From contig NZ_CP021106.3 in the NCBI RefSeq assembly GCF_000355765.4, positions 1,211,137-1,275,136 of the forward strand: a stretch of 64,000 bases of DNA. Direction: 5' to 3'. The DNA is from Nitrosospira lacus. GTDB taxonomy: Bacteria > Pseudomonadota > Gammaproteobacteria > Burkholderiales > Nitrosomonadaceae. This document shows positions 50,010-58,248 of the stretch, piece by piece; within the stretch, counting starts at the first letter, position 1; each line of letters begins with the position of its first letter. The position numbers were made by a program, and so were the translations under genes. The notes below the pieces were generated by a model that had not been told where the DNA came from, did not search any database, and saw only the letters and a program-made list of their open reading frames with translations.

Positions 50010-50312
50010 CTAATCGTCGTCTTTTAGCTCCGCATCCCAGCCTTTACTCTTCGCATTGTTGACCGCCTGTGCGTAGATGTGCGCATGCCGTTGCCGCAGA
50101 TCATCGGGCAACCGGCTGGGCAGGTGGGCGTAGGGCTCCCATGCGGAATAGACTTTCTCGTAAAGATTCTGTATTTGCGCCGCATCCCAGCCGGCACATT
50201 TTTCCGAGTCTGGCAGAATGCCGAACACCCAGGCATCGAATATCATGCGCCCGATATGAGTCAATCCCCCATTCTGGTCCTGGTCAACGCCCACATAATG
50301 TTGTTTCATCAT
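50010..50312 (-). CDS. cbbN: CbbN-like conserved small protein, last gene of the cbb operon
   Basis: ATG 50312 overlaps the cbbO stop (ATGA), so it is translationally coupled. The 100-residue protein (MMKQHYVGVDQDQNGGLTHIGRMIFDAW..., PDSEKCAGWDAAQIQNLYEKVYSAWEPYAHLPSRLP) is soluble, with no recognised catalytic motif. The equivalent position in Nitrosomonas europaea is occupied by cbbN in the cbbLSQON operon. The longer open frame from 50441 is rejected. Function unknown; conserved position suggests a RuBisCO accessory role. Confidence 0.78.
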   Translation of the reverse strand: MMKQHYVGVDQDQNGGLTHIGRMIFDAWVFGILPDSEKCAGWDAAQIQNLYEKVYSAWEPYAHLPSRLPDDLRQRHAHIYAQAVNNAKSKGWDAELKDDD

Positions 50313-52636
50313 CGCGTCAGTCCCGCATAAAGTACCGGCAGCTTCTCCGGCAATCGTTCCACATGATCGACGACCATATAGTTTTTCGCCCCAAAAATGC
50401 GTGACACGTATTGATCGGCGCGAGGATCCAGGCTCATGCAATAAGTGACGATACCCGAGCGGCCCGCCTCTTCCACGGCTTTCCTGGTGTCATAACGCAG
50501 ATATTGCGGATCGCGTACATCCACATCCGCCGGCTCACCATCCGTGATCACCAGCAACAGTTTCCTGGATGATTTTTGCAGTTTGAGATAATGGCCTGCG
50601 TGACGGATCGCCGCGCCCATGCGGGTGGAAAGCTGTCCGGTCATACCCGCCAGCTTTGCCTTGGGCACTTCATTATAGGCCTGTTCGAAATCCTTATAGC
50701 GGTAATACTCGACATTATGCCGTCCATCCGAACAAAAGCCATGAATGGCAAAAGGGTCGCCGATTTTGGCAATCGCGTCCGATAGGAGCACTGTGGCCTG
50801 GCGCGTAAGTTCGAGCACGGTATAATCCTGCCCCGCCACCTTTTCATTGGTGGACTCTGACAGGTCCAGCAATACCAGTACCGAGATGTCGCGAACTTTT
50901 CTGACTGAGCGCATCATGATGCGCGGATCGGGATGCAGCCCCATGCGCATGTCCAGCATCGAACCAATGGCGGCATTGATATCAATCTCATCGCCATCTT
51001 CCAGTTTACGGATGCGGCGCACTCCCTGTGGCTGCATGGCGTCGAGTAAAAACTTCATGCGTGAAATTTCGCGCTTGTATCGTGCCGCAATGTCGTCAAT
51101 GAATCTTATGTCGCCCGATTTGGCGCGCTTTTCCTGTACCGTTGCCCAGGCGGGGCGCTCAAGCTGAATCTGATAGTCCCATTCAGAATAATGATAAGGC
51201 TGGGAAACCGGTTCCCTGCCTTCCGACTCGTTGTAAGAAATGCCACTGTCTTCATAAGGGAAGAATTCCGTGCCCATCACCCATATTTCCTGGGCATCAT
51301 CCCCCGCGGTTTCCACTTCCACTTCATTGGCGAATTCCATGACGCTAACATATTTTCGGACTTGCCTCGGTTCCTCGTAGCCGGCTGCGAGTGATTTCTC
51401 GAAATCGAATTCCTCGAATTCCCAGAAATAGCGGTTGTCATCGAGATAAGGTGCGGTCAACTGGTCAGTGCGTGGATTGAAGGCGATCCCCTTTTCCTTG
51501 ATCTCGTGGGCAAGCTGCACACCAATTTCCCACGACGTCTGGCTGGTATCGAGTCTGCCCTGCGCCTGGGCAAAGAGCATGCGGCCTTCGGTTATCCAGG
51601 CATCATTGTCCTGATAGCGAGGATCAAGCAATGCGCGAGCCAAGCGGTTCAGGTAATCGCCGACACTTGTATTCATTTCTGGTGTAGCCTGGTGCAACAC
51701 TGACCAGATTTGGCGCAGGCCAGGAAAGCGCCGAATCGAAAGCGCCTCAACACGCGCGTCTTCGATCACCGAAATGATCGCCATCTGCAAGGGATTCAGT
51801 GCTTCCGCCGAAATCGGTTTTTTTGTTTCCACCAAATGCGCAGCTGCGTGGGCAGCCGCGGCGCGATAAACCTCGCTGGCGGCAACGTCACCAAACGCAT
51901 CGTAAGCGTCCGGCAGGTGTATCAAATAATTCTCGATGAAGGGTTTGTAGCCTTCGCGTGTTTCGAAGTCGCCGGAAGTGGGTTTCATGAAAAAATCTCG
52001 TGCCCATAGGGCACGCAAATACATGTTGATGCGACGCTGCACATCGACAAACAGGGTGCCCTTGCGCTCTTTCTGCATGACGGCCTGTGATTCCTTGGAA
52101 TCGAGGCTGAAATATCTGATCTGCTCTTCGTAATTGGTGCGGTGCGCGTGAGCACCCCACAATGCCCAGCGGCGCAGGCCGCCCAAAGTCAGTTGTCGGA
52201 ACAGTACGTCCAGGTTGTCGAGCATGGGACGCACACCGCGCGGTGCCTGGGCGATCAGGGTGTTGAGGAATTGAAGATAGCTCTGGAATAGATGGGCATC
52301 GCCCAAACGCTTGGCCGCTGTCGGCGCGGTGGCAAGCATGAGCTCAATCACCGCACCGGAGGTTTTGGAGGCCAGCATCAGGGCTGAGGTTGCCAGATCC
52401 GATACCACGTCCTCGCCTATCTCTTTTGCTACCTGCGGAGTTTCATCGATCCAGGCATCCACCACTCCCCGCCCACGCCCCAAACCTTGCAGCGCGGCCG
52501 TGCCTTTCAGATAATTATCCAGTCCGCGCGGGGAGAAAATCTTGACCGCATCGGGCCAGGCGCCATGCAACAAGGCGGTGGACTCGGGTTCCAGGTTCTC
52601 CAGCAGTTCTTTGTAGTCGTCGAGATGAATGCTCAT
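50309..52636 (-). CDS. cbbO: RuBisCO activation protein CbbO (VWA domain)
   Basis: 775-residue adaptor which, with the AAA+ protein CbbQ, removes inhibitory sugar phosphates from RuBisCO. The C-terminal von Willebrand A domain (about residues 590-770) has the MIDAS DLSES in VLVLLDLSESTNE, then the later ITDGEPADVD. The N-terminal half is helical. It overlaps cbbN by 4 nt and follows cbbQ by 119 nt. Confidence 0.93.
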   Translation of the reverse strand: MSIHLDDYKELLENLEPESTALLHGAWPDAVKIFSPRGLDNYLKGTAALQGLGRGRGVVDAWIDETPQVAKEIGEDVVSDLATSALMLASKTSGAVIELMLATAPTAAKRLGDAHLFQSYLQFLNTLIAQAPRGVRPMLDNLDVLFRQLTLGGLRRWALWGAHAHRTNYEEQIRYFSLDSKESQAVMQKERKGTLFVDVQRRINMYLRALWARDFFMKPTSGDFETREGYKPFIENYLIHLPDAYDAFGDVAASEVYRAAAAHAAAHLVETKKPISAEALNPLQMAIISVIEDARVEALSIRRFPGLRQIWSVLHQATPEMNTSVGDYLNRLARALLDPRYQDNDAWITEGRMLFAQAQGRLDTSQTSWEIGVQLAHEIKEKGIAFNPRTDQLTAPYLDDNRYFWEFEEFDFEKSLAAGYEEPRQVRKYVSVMEFANEVEVETAGDDAQEIWVMGTEFFPYEDSGISYNESEGREPVSQPYHYSEWDYQIQLERPAWATVQEKRAKSGDIRFIDDIAARYKREISRMKFLLDAMQPQGVRRIRKLEDGDEIDINAAIGSMLDMRMGLHPDPRIMMRSVRKVRDISVLVLLDLSESTNEKVAGQDYTVLELTRQATVLLSDAIAKIGDPFAIHGFCSDGRHNVEYYRYKDFEQAYNEVPKAKLAGMTGQLSTRMGAAIRHAGHYLKLQKSSRKLLLVITDGEPADVDVRDPQYLRYDTRKAVEEAGRSGIVTYCMSLDPRADQYVSRIFGAKNYMVVDHVERLPEKLPVLYAGLTR

Positions 52637-52755
52637 ACACGTCTCATTTCCCTATTTGCTATCCGTTTTCTGGGTGAGGGTGTTAAAGGGCCGCTGAAGA
52701 AGCGCCTCCTGGTAAAAATTTGGGAGTCCATTCAGATGTTCCTTACAGCCTGCTC

Positions 52756-53559
52756 TCAAAAGAAGGTTGCGACGGCTGCATCCAGCGCATCGCGCATGTC
52801 AGGGTCGTCGGTGATCGGACGCACCAAGGCGACCCGGCAGGCAGCGTGCGCGTTTACCCCTTTGACAATAAGGCTGCCTGCATAAATCAGCATGCGAGTG
52901 GAAATGCCTTCATCCAGACCGTGCCCCTTGAGGTTGCGTGCACGTTCAGCGATCGAGACCAGTTTTTCCGCAATGTCTTTCGTCACACCGGTTTCATGCG
53001 CGACGATTTCGGTTTCGATCGCATGCTCGGGATAATTGAAATCCAGGCCACCGAAACGCTGCTTGGTGGATTGTTTCAAATCCTTCATTAAACTCTGGTA
53101 GCCGGGGTTGTAGGAAATCACGATCTGAAAGTCGGGATGGGCGTGTACGAGTTCACCCTTCTTTTCAAGCGGCAATACGCGACGATTATCGGTCAGCGGA
53201 TGAATCACCACAGTGGTGTCCTGACGCGCTTCCACGACTTCGTCAAGATAACAGATGGCTCCATAGCGGGCAGCAATGGCCAGCGGTCCATCCTGCCAGC
53301 GTGTGCCGTGCGCATCGAGCAGGAACCGGCCCACCAGATCGGAAGCAGTCATGTCCTCATTACATGCTACGGTAATCAACGGCTTCCCGAGTTTCCATGC
53401 CATGTATTCGACGAAACGGGTCTTGCCGCAACCGGTAGGACCTTTAAGCATCATAGGCATGCGCACGGAATAGGCGGCCTCAAATAGCTCGACTTCGTCG
53501 GCGACAGGGCGGTAGTAGGGTTCTTTGGTAATATGGTACTGTTCGATGATATTGGGCAT
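52756..53559 (-). CDS. cbbQ: RuBisCO activation protein CbbQ (MoxR-type AAA+ ATPase)
   Basis: Ring ATPase that, with CbbO, acts as RuBisCO activase. Walker A GPTGCGKT, Walker B CYLDEVVEAR and sensor ISYNPGYQSL are visible in the first half; the C-terminal lid follows. ATG 53559 (MPNIIEQYHITKEPYYRP) gives 267 aa, usual length; the frame is open to 53589 but not supported. It follows a terminator-like hairpin after cbbS. Confidence 0.95.
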   Translation of the reverse strand: MPNIIEQYHITKEPYYRPVADEVELFEAAYSVRMPMMLKGPTGCGKTRFVEYMAWKLGKPLITVACNEDMTASDLVGRFLLDAHGTRWQDGPLAIAARYGAICYLDEVVEARQDTTVVIHPLTDNRRVLPLEKKGELVHAHPDFQIVISYNPGYQSLMKDLKQSTKQRFGGLDFNYPEHAIETEIVAHETGVTKDIAEKLVSIAERARNLKGHGLDEGISTRMLIYAGSLIVKGVNAHAACRVALVRPITDDPDMRDALDAAVATFF

Positions 53560-53639
53560 GTTTATCAGATTCTCCGGCAATGCGCACAAATGAACACGTC
53601 GCGCAAACGGGGCAGCGAGTGTTTAACTTTTTAGACGAA

Positions 53640-53671
53640 CAAAAGCCCCCGCACCCTTCGGCGACGGGGGC
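53640..53671 (-). terminator. Rho-independent terminator or attenuator between cbbS and cbbQ
   Basis: On the minus strand GCCCCCG (53671-53665) pairs with CGGGGGC (53651-53645). The inner TCGCC/GGTG region extends the stem and the loop is GAAG. TTTT follows directly. Partial read-through would make RuBisCO subunits in excess over CbbQ and CbbO. Confidence 0.8.
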
Positions 53672-53691
53672 CGTAGATTTCCCGCCGCCGC

Positions 53692-54048
53692 TTAAACCGT
53701 CTTGCCGCGGTAGATTACCATAGCGGTACCCTGGGACTGGGCAAAGTTGTCATAGCCCACCAGGCGCACATGATTGTTGGGATTGGCTTTGTGACAAGCA
53801 TCAGCCTCCGCCAGAATGTGGTCGACATCGGTCTCGCCGAACATCGGCAGCTTCCACATGTACCAGTAATTATCCATCAGATACTCGGGCTCGGTGTGCT
53901 CAATGGCAGGATTCCACCCCTTTTTCACGATGTACTCGACTTGCTTGCGAATACTTGCATCATCCATCGCAGGCAGATACGAGAAGGTTTCAAATTTGCG
54001 GCTGGAAGGATCGTTCAGACGGCTTTTATAATCTATCATCTCAGACAT
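53692..54048 (-). CDS. cbbS: RuBisCO small subunit
   Basis: 118 residues with the form I small-subunit pattern: [21 protein letters not shown], then [12 protein letters not shown] and the C-terminal [14 protein letters not shown]. Strong ribosome-binding site AGGAG. 65 nt after cbbL. Assembles with CbbL into L8S8. Confidence 0.97.
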   Translation of the reverse strand: MSEMIDYKSRLNDPSSRKFETFSYLPAMDDASIRKQVEYIVKKGWNPAIEHTEPEYLMDNYWYMWKLPMFGETDVDHILAEADACHKANPNNHVRLVGYDNFAQSQGTAMVIYRGKTV

Positions 54049-54113
54049 TATTAACTCCTGTGTTATTCAGTTTGAATCACGGCGCATGTTTAGTGCGCAC
54101 GTGAATGTATGCC

Positions 54114-55535
54114 TTACTTATGAGCGACGTCCAGTTTGTCCACGGTATCGAATTCGAATTTGATTTCTTTCCATGTTTCCATGGCGATCTTCAGTTCCGG
54201 ACTGGAAGCCGCAGCTTTGGTCAGAATAGCTTTGGCTTCCTTCTCGATCTGTACACCCTGGTTACGGGCTTCGACACAGGCCTCCAGCGCGACGCGGTTG
54301 GCAGCCGCGCCGGCGGCGTTGCCCCATGGGTGACCCAGGGTTCCACCGCCAAACTGCAGGCAGGCATCATCGCCAAAGATAGCGACCAGTGCCGGCATGT
54401 GCCAAACATGGATACCGCCGGAAGCAACCGGGAACACGCCAGGCATGGAACCCCAGTCCTGATCAAACATGATGCCACGAGCGCGATCTTCCTTGATGAA
54501 GCTGTCGCGCATCAGGTCGATCCAGCCCAGAGTGGCGGCACGGTCACCTTCCAGCTTGCCAACTACGGTACCGGAATGGAGATGGTCGCCACCGGATAGA
54601 CGCAGAATCTTGGCAAGTACGCGGAAATGAATACCGTGGTGCGGGTTACGATCGATTACGGCGTGCATGGCGCGGTGGATGTGCAGCAGGATGCCGTTGT
54701 TTCGGCACCAGTTGGCCAAGCCGGTGTTGGCGCAGAAGCCGCCAGTGATATAGTCGTGCATGATGATGGGTGCGCCGATTTCCTTTGCATACTCGGCACG
54801 CTTGTACATTTCTTCCGGGGTGGGTGCGGTTACGTTCAGGTAGTGACCCTTGCGTTCGCCGGTTTCACGTTCGGCTTTATGGATGGCTTCCATGACAAAG
54901 TCGAAACGCTGACGCCAGCGCATGAAAGGCTGGCTGTTAACATTTTCGTCATCCTTCGTCAGATCCAGGCCGCCGCGCAGACATTCATATACAGCCCGGC
55001 CGTAGTTCTTGGCGGACAAGCCCAGCTTGGGTTTGATGGTGCAGCCCAGCAAAGCGCGGCCATATTTGTTGAGCATGTCCCGTTCAACCTGGATGCCGTG
55101 GGGGGGGCCACCGCAGGTTTTCACATAAGCGATGGGGAAGCGGACATCTTCCAGGCGGAGGCCACGGATGGCCTTGAAGCCGAACACGTTGCCGACCAGG
55201 GAAGTGAACACATTGACCACAGAGCCTTCTTCGAACAGGTCGATTGGGTAGGCAATGAAAGCATAGAAACAGGTATCATCACCGGGCACGTCTTCAATGC
55301 GATAAGCACGGCCCTTGTAGTAATCCAGATCGGTCAGAAGATCCGTCCAGACCGTGGTCCAGGTGCCCGTGGAGGATTCTGCGGCGACCGCTGCAGCGGC
55401 CTCTTCACGGTCAACTCCTGGCTGGGGGGTAATCTTGAAACATGCCAGAATGTCGGTATCCAGCGGCGTGTAATCCGGCATCCAGTAGGTTTGCCGGTAC
55501 TCTTTCACGCCGGCGTTATATGTTTTCCCTGCCAT
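54114..55535 (-). CDS. cbbL: RuBisCO large subunit, form IA
   Basis: Carboxylates ribulose-1,5-bisphosphate in the Calvin cycle. The 473-residue sequence has the catalytic Lys in [13 protein letters not shown], the carbamylated Lys in [18 protein letters not shown], loop 6 in [13 protein letters not shown] and the C-terminal [13 protein letters not shown]. The N-terminus ([18 protein letters not shown]) is typical of form IA of chemolithotrophs. No carboxysome genes are present. GGAGAAAAT precedes the ATG. Confidence 0.98.
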   Translation of the reverse strand: MAGKTYNAGVKEYRQTYWMPDYTPLDTDILACFKITPQPGVDREEAAAAVAAESSTGTWTTVWTDLLTDLDYYKGRAYRIEDVPGDDTCFYAFIAYPIDLFEEGSVVNVFTSLVGNVFGFKAIRGLRLEDVRFPIAYVKTCGGPPHGIQVERDMLNKYGRALLGCTIKPKLGLSAKNYGRAVYECLRGGLDLTKDDENVNSQPFMRWRQRFDFVMEAIHKAERETGERKGHYLNVTAPTPEEMYKRAEYAKEIGAPIIMHDYITGGFCANTGLANWCRNNGILLHIHRAMHAVIDRNPHHGIHFRVLAKILRLSGGDHLHSGTVVGKLEGDRAATLGWIDLMRDSFIKEDRARGIMFDQDWGSMPGVFPVASGGIHVWHMPALVAIFGDDACLQFGGGTLGHPWGNAAGAAANRVALEACVEARNQGVQIEKEAKAILTKAAASSPELKIAMETWKEIKFEFDTVDKLDVAHK

Positions 55536-55631
55536 AGTATTTTCTCCAGTTAAATTCCACTCATTTCCATGGGAACGAGGGGAGCGTTACAGACATTACC
55601 ATTTGCATAAGTGCTTGAAATCCTGATGTTC

Positions 55632-55660
55632 ACTATATCGATAGTTGACCATAAGAACAA
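55632..55660 (-). promoter_or_regulatory. Candidate cbbL promoter in the cbbL-cbbR divergent region
   Basis: Read on the minus strand: -35 TTGTTC (55660-55655), 17-bp spacer, -10 TATAGT (55637-55632), about 97 nt before cbbL. An AT-rich tract between it and cbbR (about 55661-55690), with TTA/TAA-type half-sites, is where CbbR would be expected to bind. That is inferred from position. Confidence 0.55.
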
Positions 55661-55718
55661 ATTAATAATTTTAATGATTATGATAAGATAAAGCTTATTG
55701 TTTGCAATATATTCCCTC

Positions 55719-56642
55719 ATGCTACATCTCACGCTCAGGCAACTAAAAGTTTTCGAATCGGTCGCCCGCAATCTGAGTTTTTCGCGTGCCGCGGAAGATC
55801 TCTTCCTCACACAGCCGGCGGTTTCCATGCAAATCAAGCAATTAGAAGACAACATCGGCCTGCCCCTGTTTGAACAGCTAGGCAAGAAAATTTATCTGAC
55901 TGATGCCGGGCGCGAACTTTATCATTATAGCCGGGCAATTTCGCAGCAACTGGCCGATATGGAACTTGCGCTGGACGAATTGAAGGGTCTCGAACGGGGT
56001 AAGCTCCATATCTCGGTGGTGAGCACTGCCAAATATTTTGCCCCGCACCTTCTGGCCCGGTTTTGCCAGCGCTACAGCGGCATTACCGTAAACCTTAATG
56101 TTTCCAATCGGGAAACGGTGCTGAAGCAATTGTCCGACAATGTGATCGATCTCGCCATTATGGGCCAGCCTCCGGATGGCCTGGATATCGCCACTGACTC
56201 ATTCATGGAAAACCCGCTCGTGATCATTGCTCCACCGGATCACCCATTATGCAAGGTTCGCCACATTCCGGTAAAAAGACTGGAGCAGGAAACGTTCCTG
56301 GTGCGCGAGCCTGGCTCCGGTACGCGTGGAGCAATGGAGCGCTTCTTTATGGCACATCATATTTCCATTAACCGGGGCATGGAAACCGATACCAGCGAGG
56401 CGATCAAACAGGCGGTGCAGGCGGGAATGGGACTTGGGATCGTGTCATTGCACACCGCTGAGCTGGAGCTGGAGACCAAGCGGCTGAAGATTCTGGATGT
56501 ACAGGACTTTCCTATCATGCGTCACTGGCATGTGGTGCACCGTAAAAATAAGCGCCTTTCAAGCGTGGCACAGGCATTCAGAAAATTCTTGCTGAAGGAA
56601 GCGCCCGGGTTGATGCCGGGCATAACAGGGGTAGCAAAATAG
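55719..56642 (+). CDS. cbbR: LysR-type Calvin cycle regulator CbbR
   Basis: Activator of cbb operons that senses NADPH or sugar phosphates in other autotrophs. ATG 55719 (MLHLTLRQLKVFESVARNLS) gives a winged helix-turn-helix, with FSRAAEDLFLTQPAVSMQIKQLEDNIG, then a two-lobe effector-binding domain (about residues 90-295). 307 aa, normal. It is divergent from cbbL with 183 nt between start codons. Confidence 0.94.
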   Translation: MLHLTLRQLKVFESVARNLSFSRAAEDLFLTQPAVSMQIKQLEDNIGLPLFEQLGKKIYLTDAGRELYHYSRAISQQLADMELALDELKGLERGKLHISVVSTAKYFAPHLLARFCQRYSGITVNLNVSNRETVLKQLSDNVIDLAIMGQPPDGLDIATDSFMENPLVIIAPPDHPLCKVRHIPVKRLEQETFLVREPGSGTRGAMERFFMAHHISINRGMETDTSEAIKQAVQAGMGLGIVSLHTAELELETKRLKILDVQDFPIMRHWHVVHRKNKRLSSVAQAFRKFLLKEAPGLMPGITGVAK

Positions 56643-56687
56643 ATTGCCGTAAAATGGAGAAAAAAAGATAAAAATGGCGCGTGATTC

Positions 56688-58085
56688 TTACGTTGGCGAC
56701 CAACCTCCACCCAAAGCTTTGTAGAGCTGAATGATGGACACCAGATGCAGACGGTGTGTTGCCGTAAGCGCGAATTCGGCATTGAACAGATTACGCTTGG
56801 CAAGGAGCACATCCACATAGCTCGTAATGCCTCCCTTATAGCGAAGGTCGGACACATGCAAAGCGGAGCGCAGCGCTTCGACCTGCTCCTGCTGAGTCTT
56901 GCGCTGGTCATTGGCGGTGCGAATAGCCACCAGGGCGTCTTCCACTTCCTTGAACGCCACCAGGATGGTTTGCTCGTATTGTGCCAATACCTGCCTCGCC
57001 TGGGCTTCCGCGGCCCGCTGGTCGAAACCCAGGCCTTGCGCGTTCAGCAAGGGGCCGGCCAGTCCGAGCCCACCCACTCCAAACTCGCTTCCCGAGAGCA
57101 GCAGATTGGATAAAGCCGGGCTGGCGACCCCTAGAAAGCCCGTGATGGTGAGCTTGGGAAACCGCGCCGCCTTGGCCATCCCGATTCTGGCGGTGGCCGC
57201 CGCCAGGGTTTGCTCCGCCTGTAAAATATCGGGACGCCGCTGCAGCAGCTCGGAAGGCAGGCCGGCGGGCACTTCCGGCGGCATCAATTGTTCCGTCAGC
57301 GAGTGGCCCCGCACAATCGGCACCGGGTTTTTTCCCAGCAGTACACTCAGTTCATTTTCCTTCTGAACCATCTGCCGTTCAAGTTCCGCCACCCTGGCCG
57401 TCGCGTTGGCCCGCTCCGCTTCGAACTGATCCAGATCGAGGCGGGAAATCAACCCGCCTCGCAATTGGGCCCGGGAAATGGCAACGGATTCTTCCCACGA
57501 TGCCAGGGCGCGCCGGGCAATATCCAATTGCATATCAAATTGCAGCAGATCGAAATAGGACTGTGCTACCGAACTTACCAACGTTAGCACTATCGCCCGG
57601 CGACTTTCCTCACGCGCCATCAGATCGGCGCGGGCAGCCTCATTGGAACGGCGCAGCCTGCCCCAGATATCCAGCTCCCAGTTGAGGGTCGTCTGTCCAA
57701 AGTAATTGAAAGGGGTGGGAAAACCGGGTATCAGGAAGCCGCCGAGGGTACCCATCGCCGGAGCATTGGCGTTTATGTCCATTTTGGGAAGGAAGTCCAT
57801 GCGTGCTATGCGCAGGCGTGCCTGGAGTTCCTCGACGCTCGCCACCGCCCGCTTGAGATCCCTATTCTCCAACAAGGCCTGGTTGATGAGCCGCTGAAGT
57901 TCTTCATCCTGCAGGAGTTCCCACCAGGGGAGGTTGGCGATGGACTGCCCTTCCGTTTGCGCCATGCGAAACTTCTCGGCGGTGTCGATGGGAGGCCGGG
58001 AATAGTCGGGTCCCATGGCGCAAGATGCCAGGAGCAAGCTGGAGAATAATAGAAGAATCCGGATTCTATTATGAGATTGCATCAT
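56688..58085 (-). CDS. RND efflux outer-membrane lipoprotein, NodT family (downstream copy)
   Basis: Outer-membrane channel of a tripartite pump. 465 residues; a lipoprotein signal ends LLLASCAMGPDYSRP (lipobox LASC). Two outer-membrane efflux domains follow (about residues 60-260 and 270-455). Over residues 70-465 it closely matches the other copy at 62805-64000. Starts at 58085 or 58082. It follows the RND gene by 163 nt; the convergent cbbR stops 45 nt away. Two copies of one pump gene flanking the rest is unusual. Confidence 0.92.
   Translation of the reverse strand: MMQSHNRIRILLLFSSLLLASCAMGPDYSRPPIDTAEKFRMAQTEGQSIANLPWWELLQDEELQRLINQALLENRDLKRAVASVEELQARLRIARMDFLPKMDINANAPAMGTLGGFLIPGFPTPFNYFGQTTLNWELDIWGRLRRSNEAARADLMAREESRRAIVLTLVSSVAQSYFDLLQFDMQLDIARRALASWEESVAISRAQLRGGLISRLDLDQFEAERANATARVAELERQMVQKENELSVLLGKNPVPIVRGHSLTEQLMPPEVPAGLPSELLQRRPDILQAEQTLAAATARIGMAKAARFPKLTITGFLGVASPALSNLLLSGSEFGVGGLGLAGPLLNAQGLGFDQRAAEAQARQVLAQYEQTILVAFKEVEDALVAIRTANDQRKTQQEQVEALRSALHVSDLRYKGGITSYVDVLLAKRNLFNAEFALTATHRLHLVSIIQLYKALGGGWSPT
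57163..57374 (-). repeat. 212-bp block identical to 63280-63491, in the duplicated efflux channel genes
   Basis: By direct alignment, 57163-57374 and 63280-63491 (offset 6117) match at every base, in coding sequence where synonymous differences occur on both sides. Further near-identical blocks follow (for example near 57430 and 63540). Direct repeats 6.1 kb apart could recombine. Confidence 0.85.
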
Positions 58086-58248
58086 GCCGTTTCCTGAGGT
58101 CGATTGCCCGAAATGGCATTATCGTATTCACACTAACCAAAGTCTTGTCGCATGGTTCGAAAGACAAGATGCAGGTGAGTGCTGCCGTGAGTGAGAATTC
58201 CGCATCGGACAGAAACGCCTGGATCAACAATAACATCCGGTTTAGCAT

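Noticed and set aside
54627-55553. 308-residue plus-strand frame opposite cbbL
   Set aside because: Shadow of the highly conserved large subunit gene.
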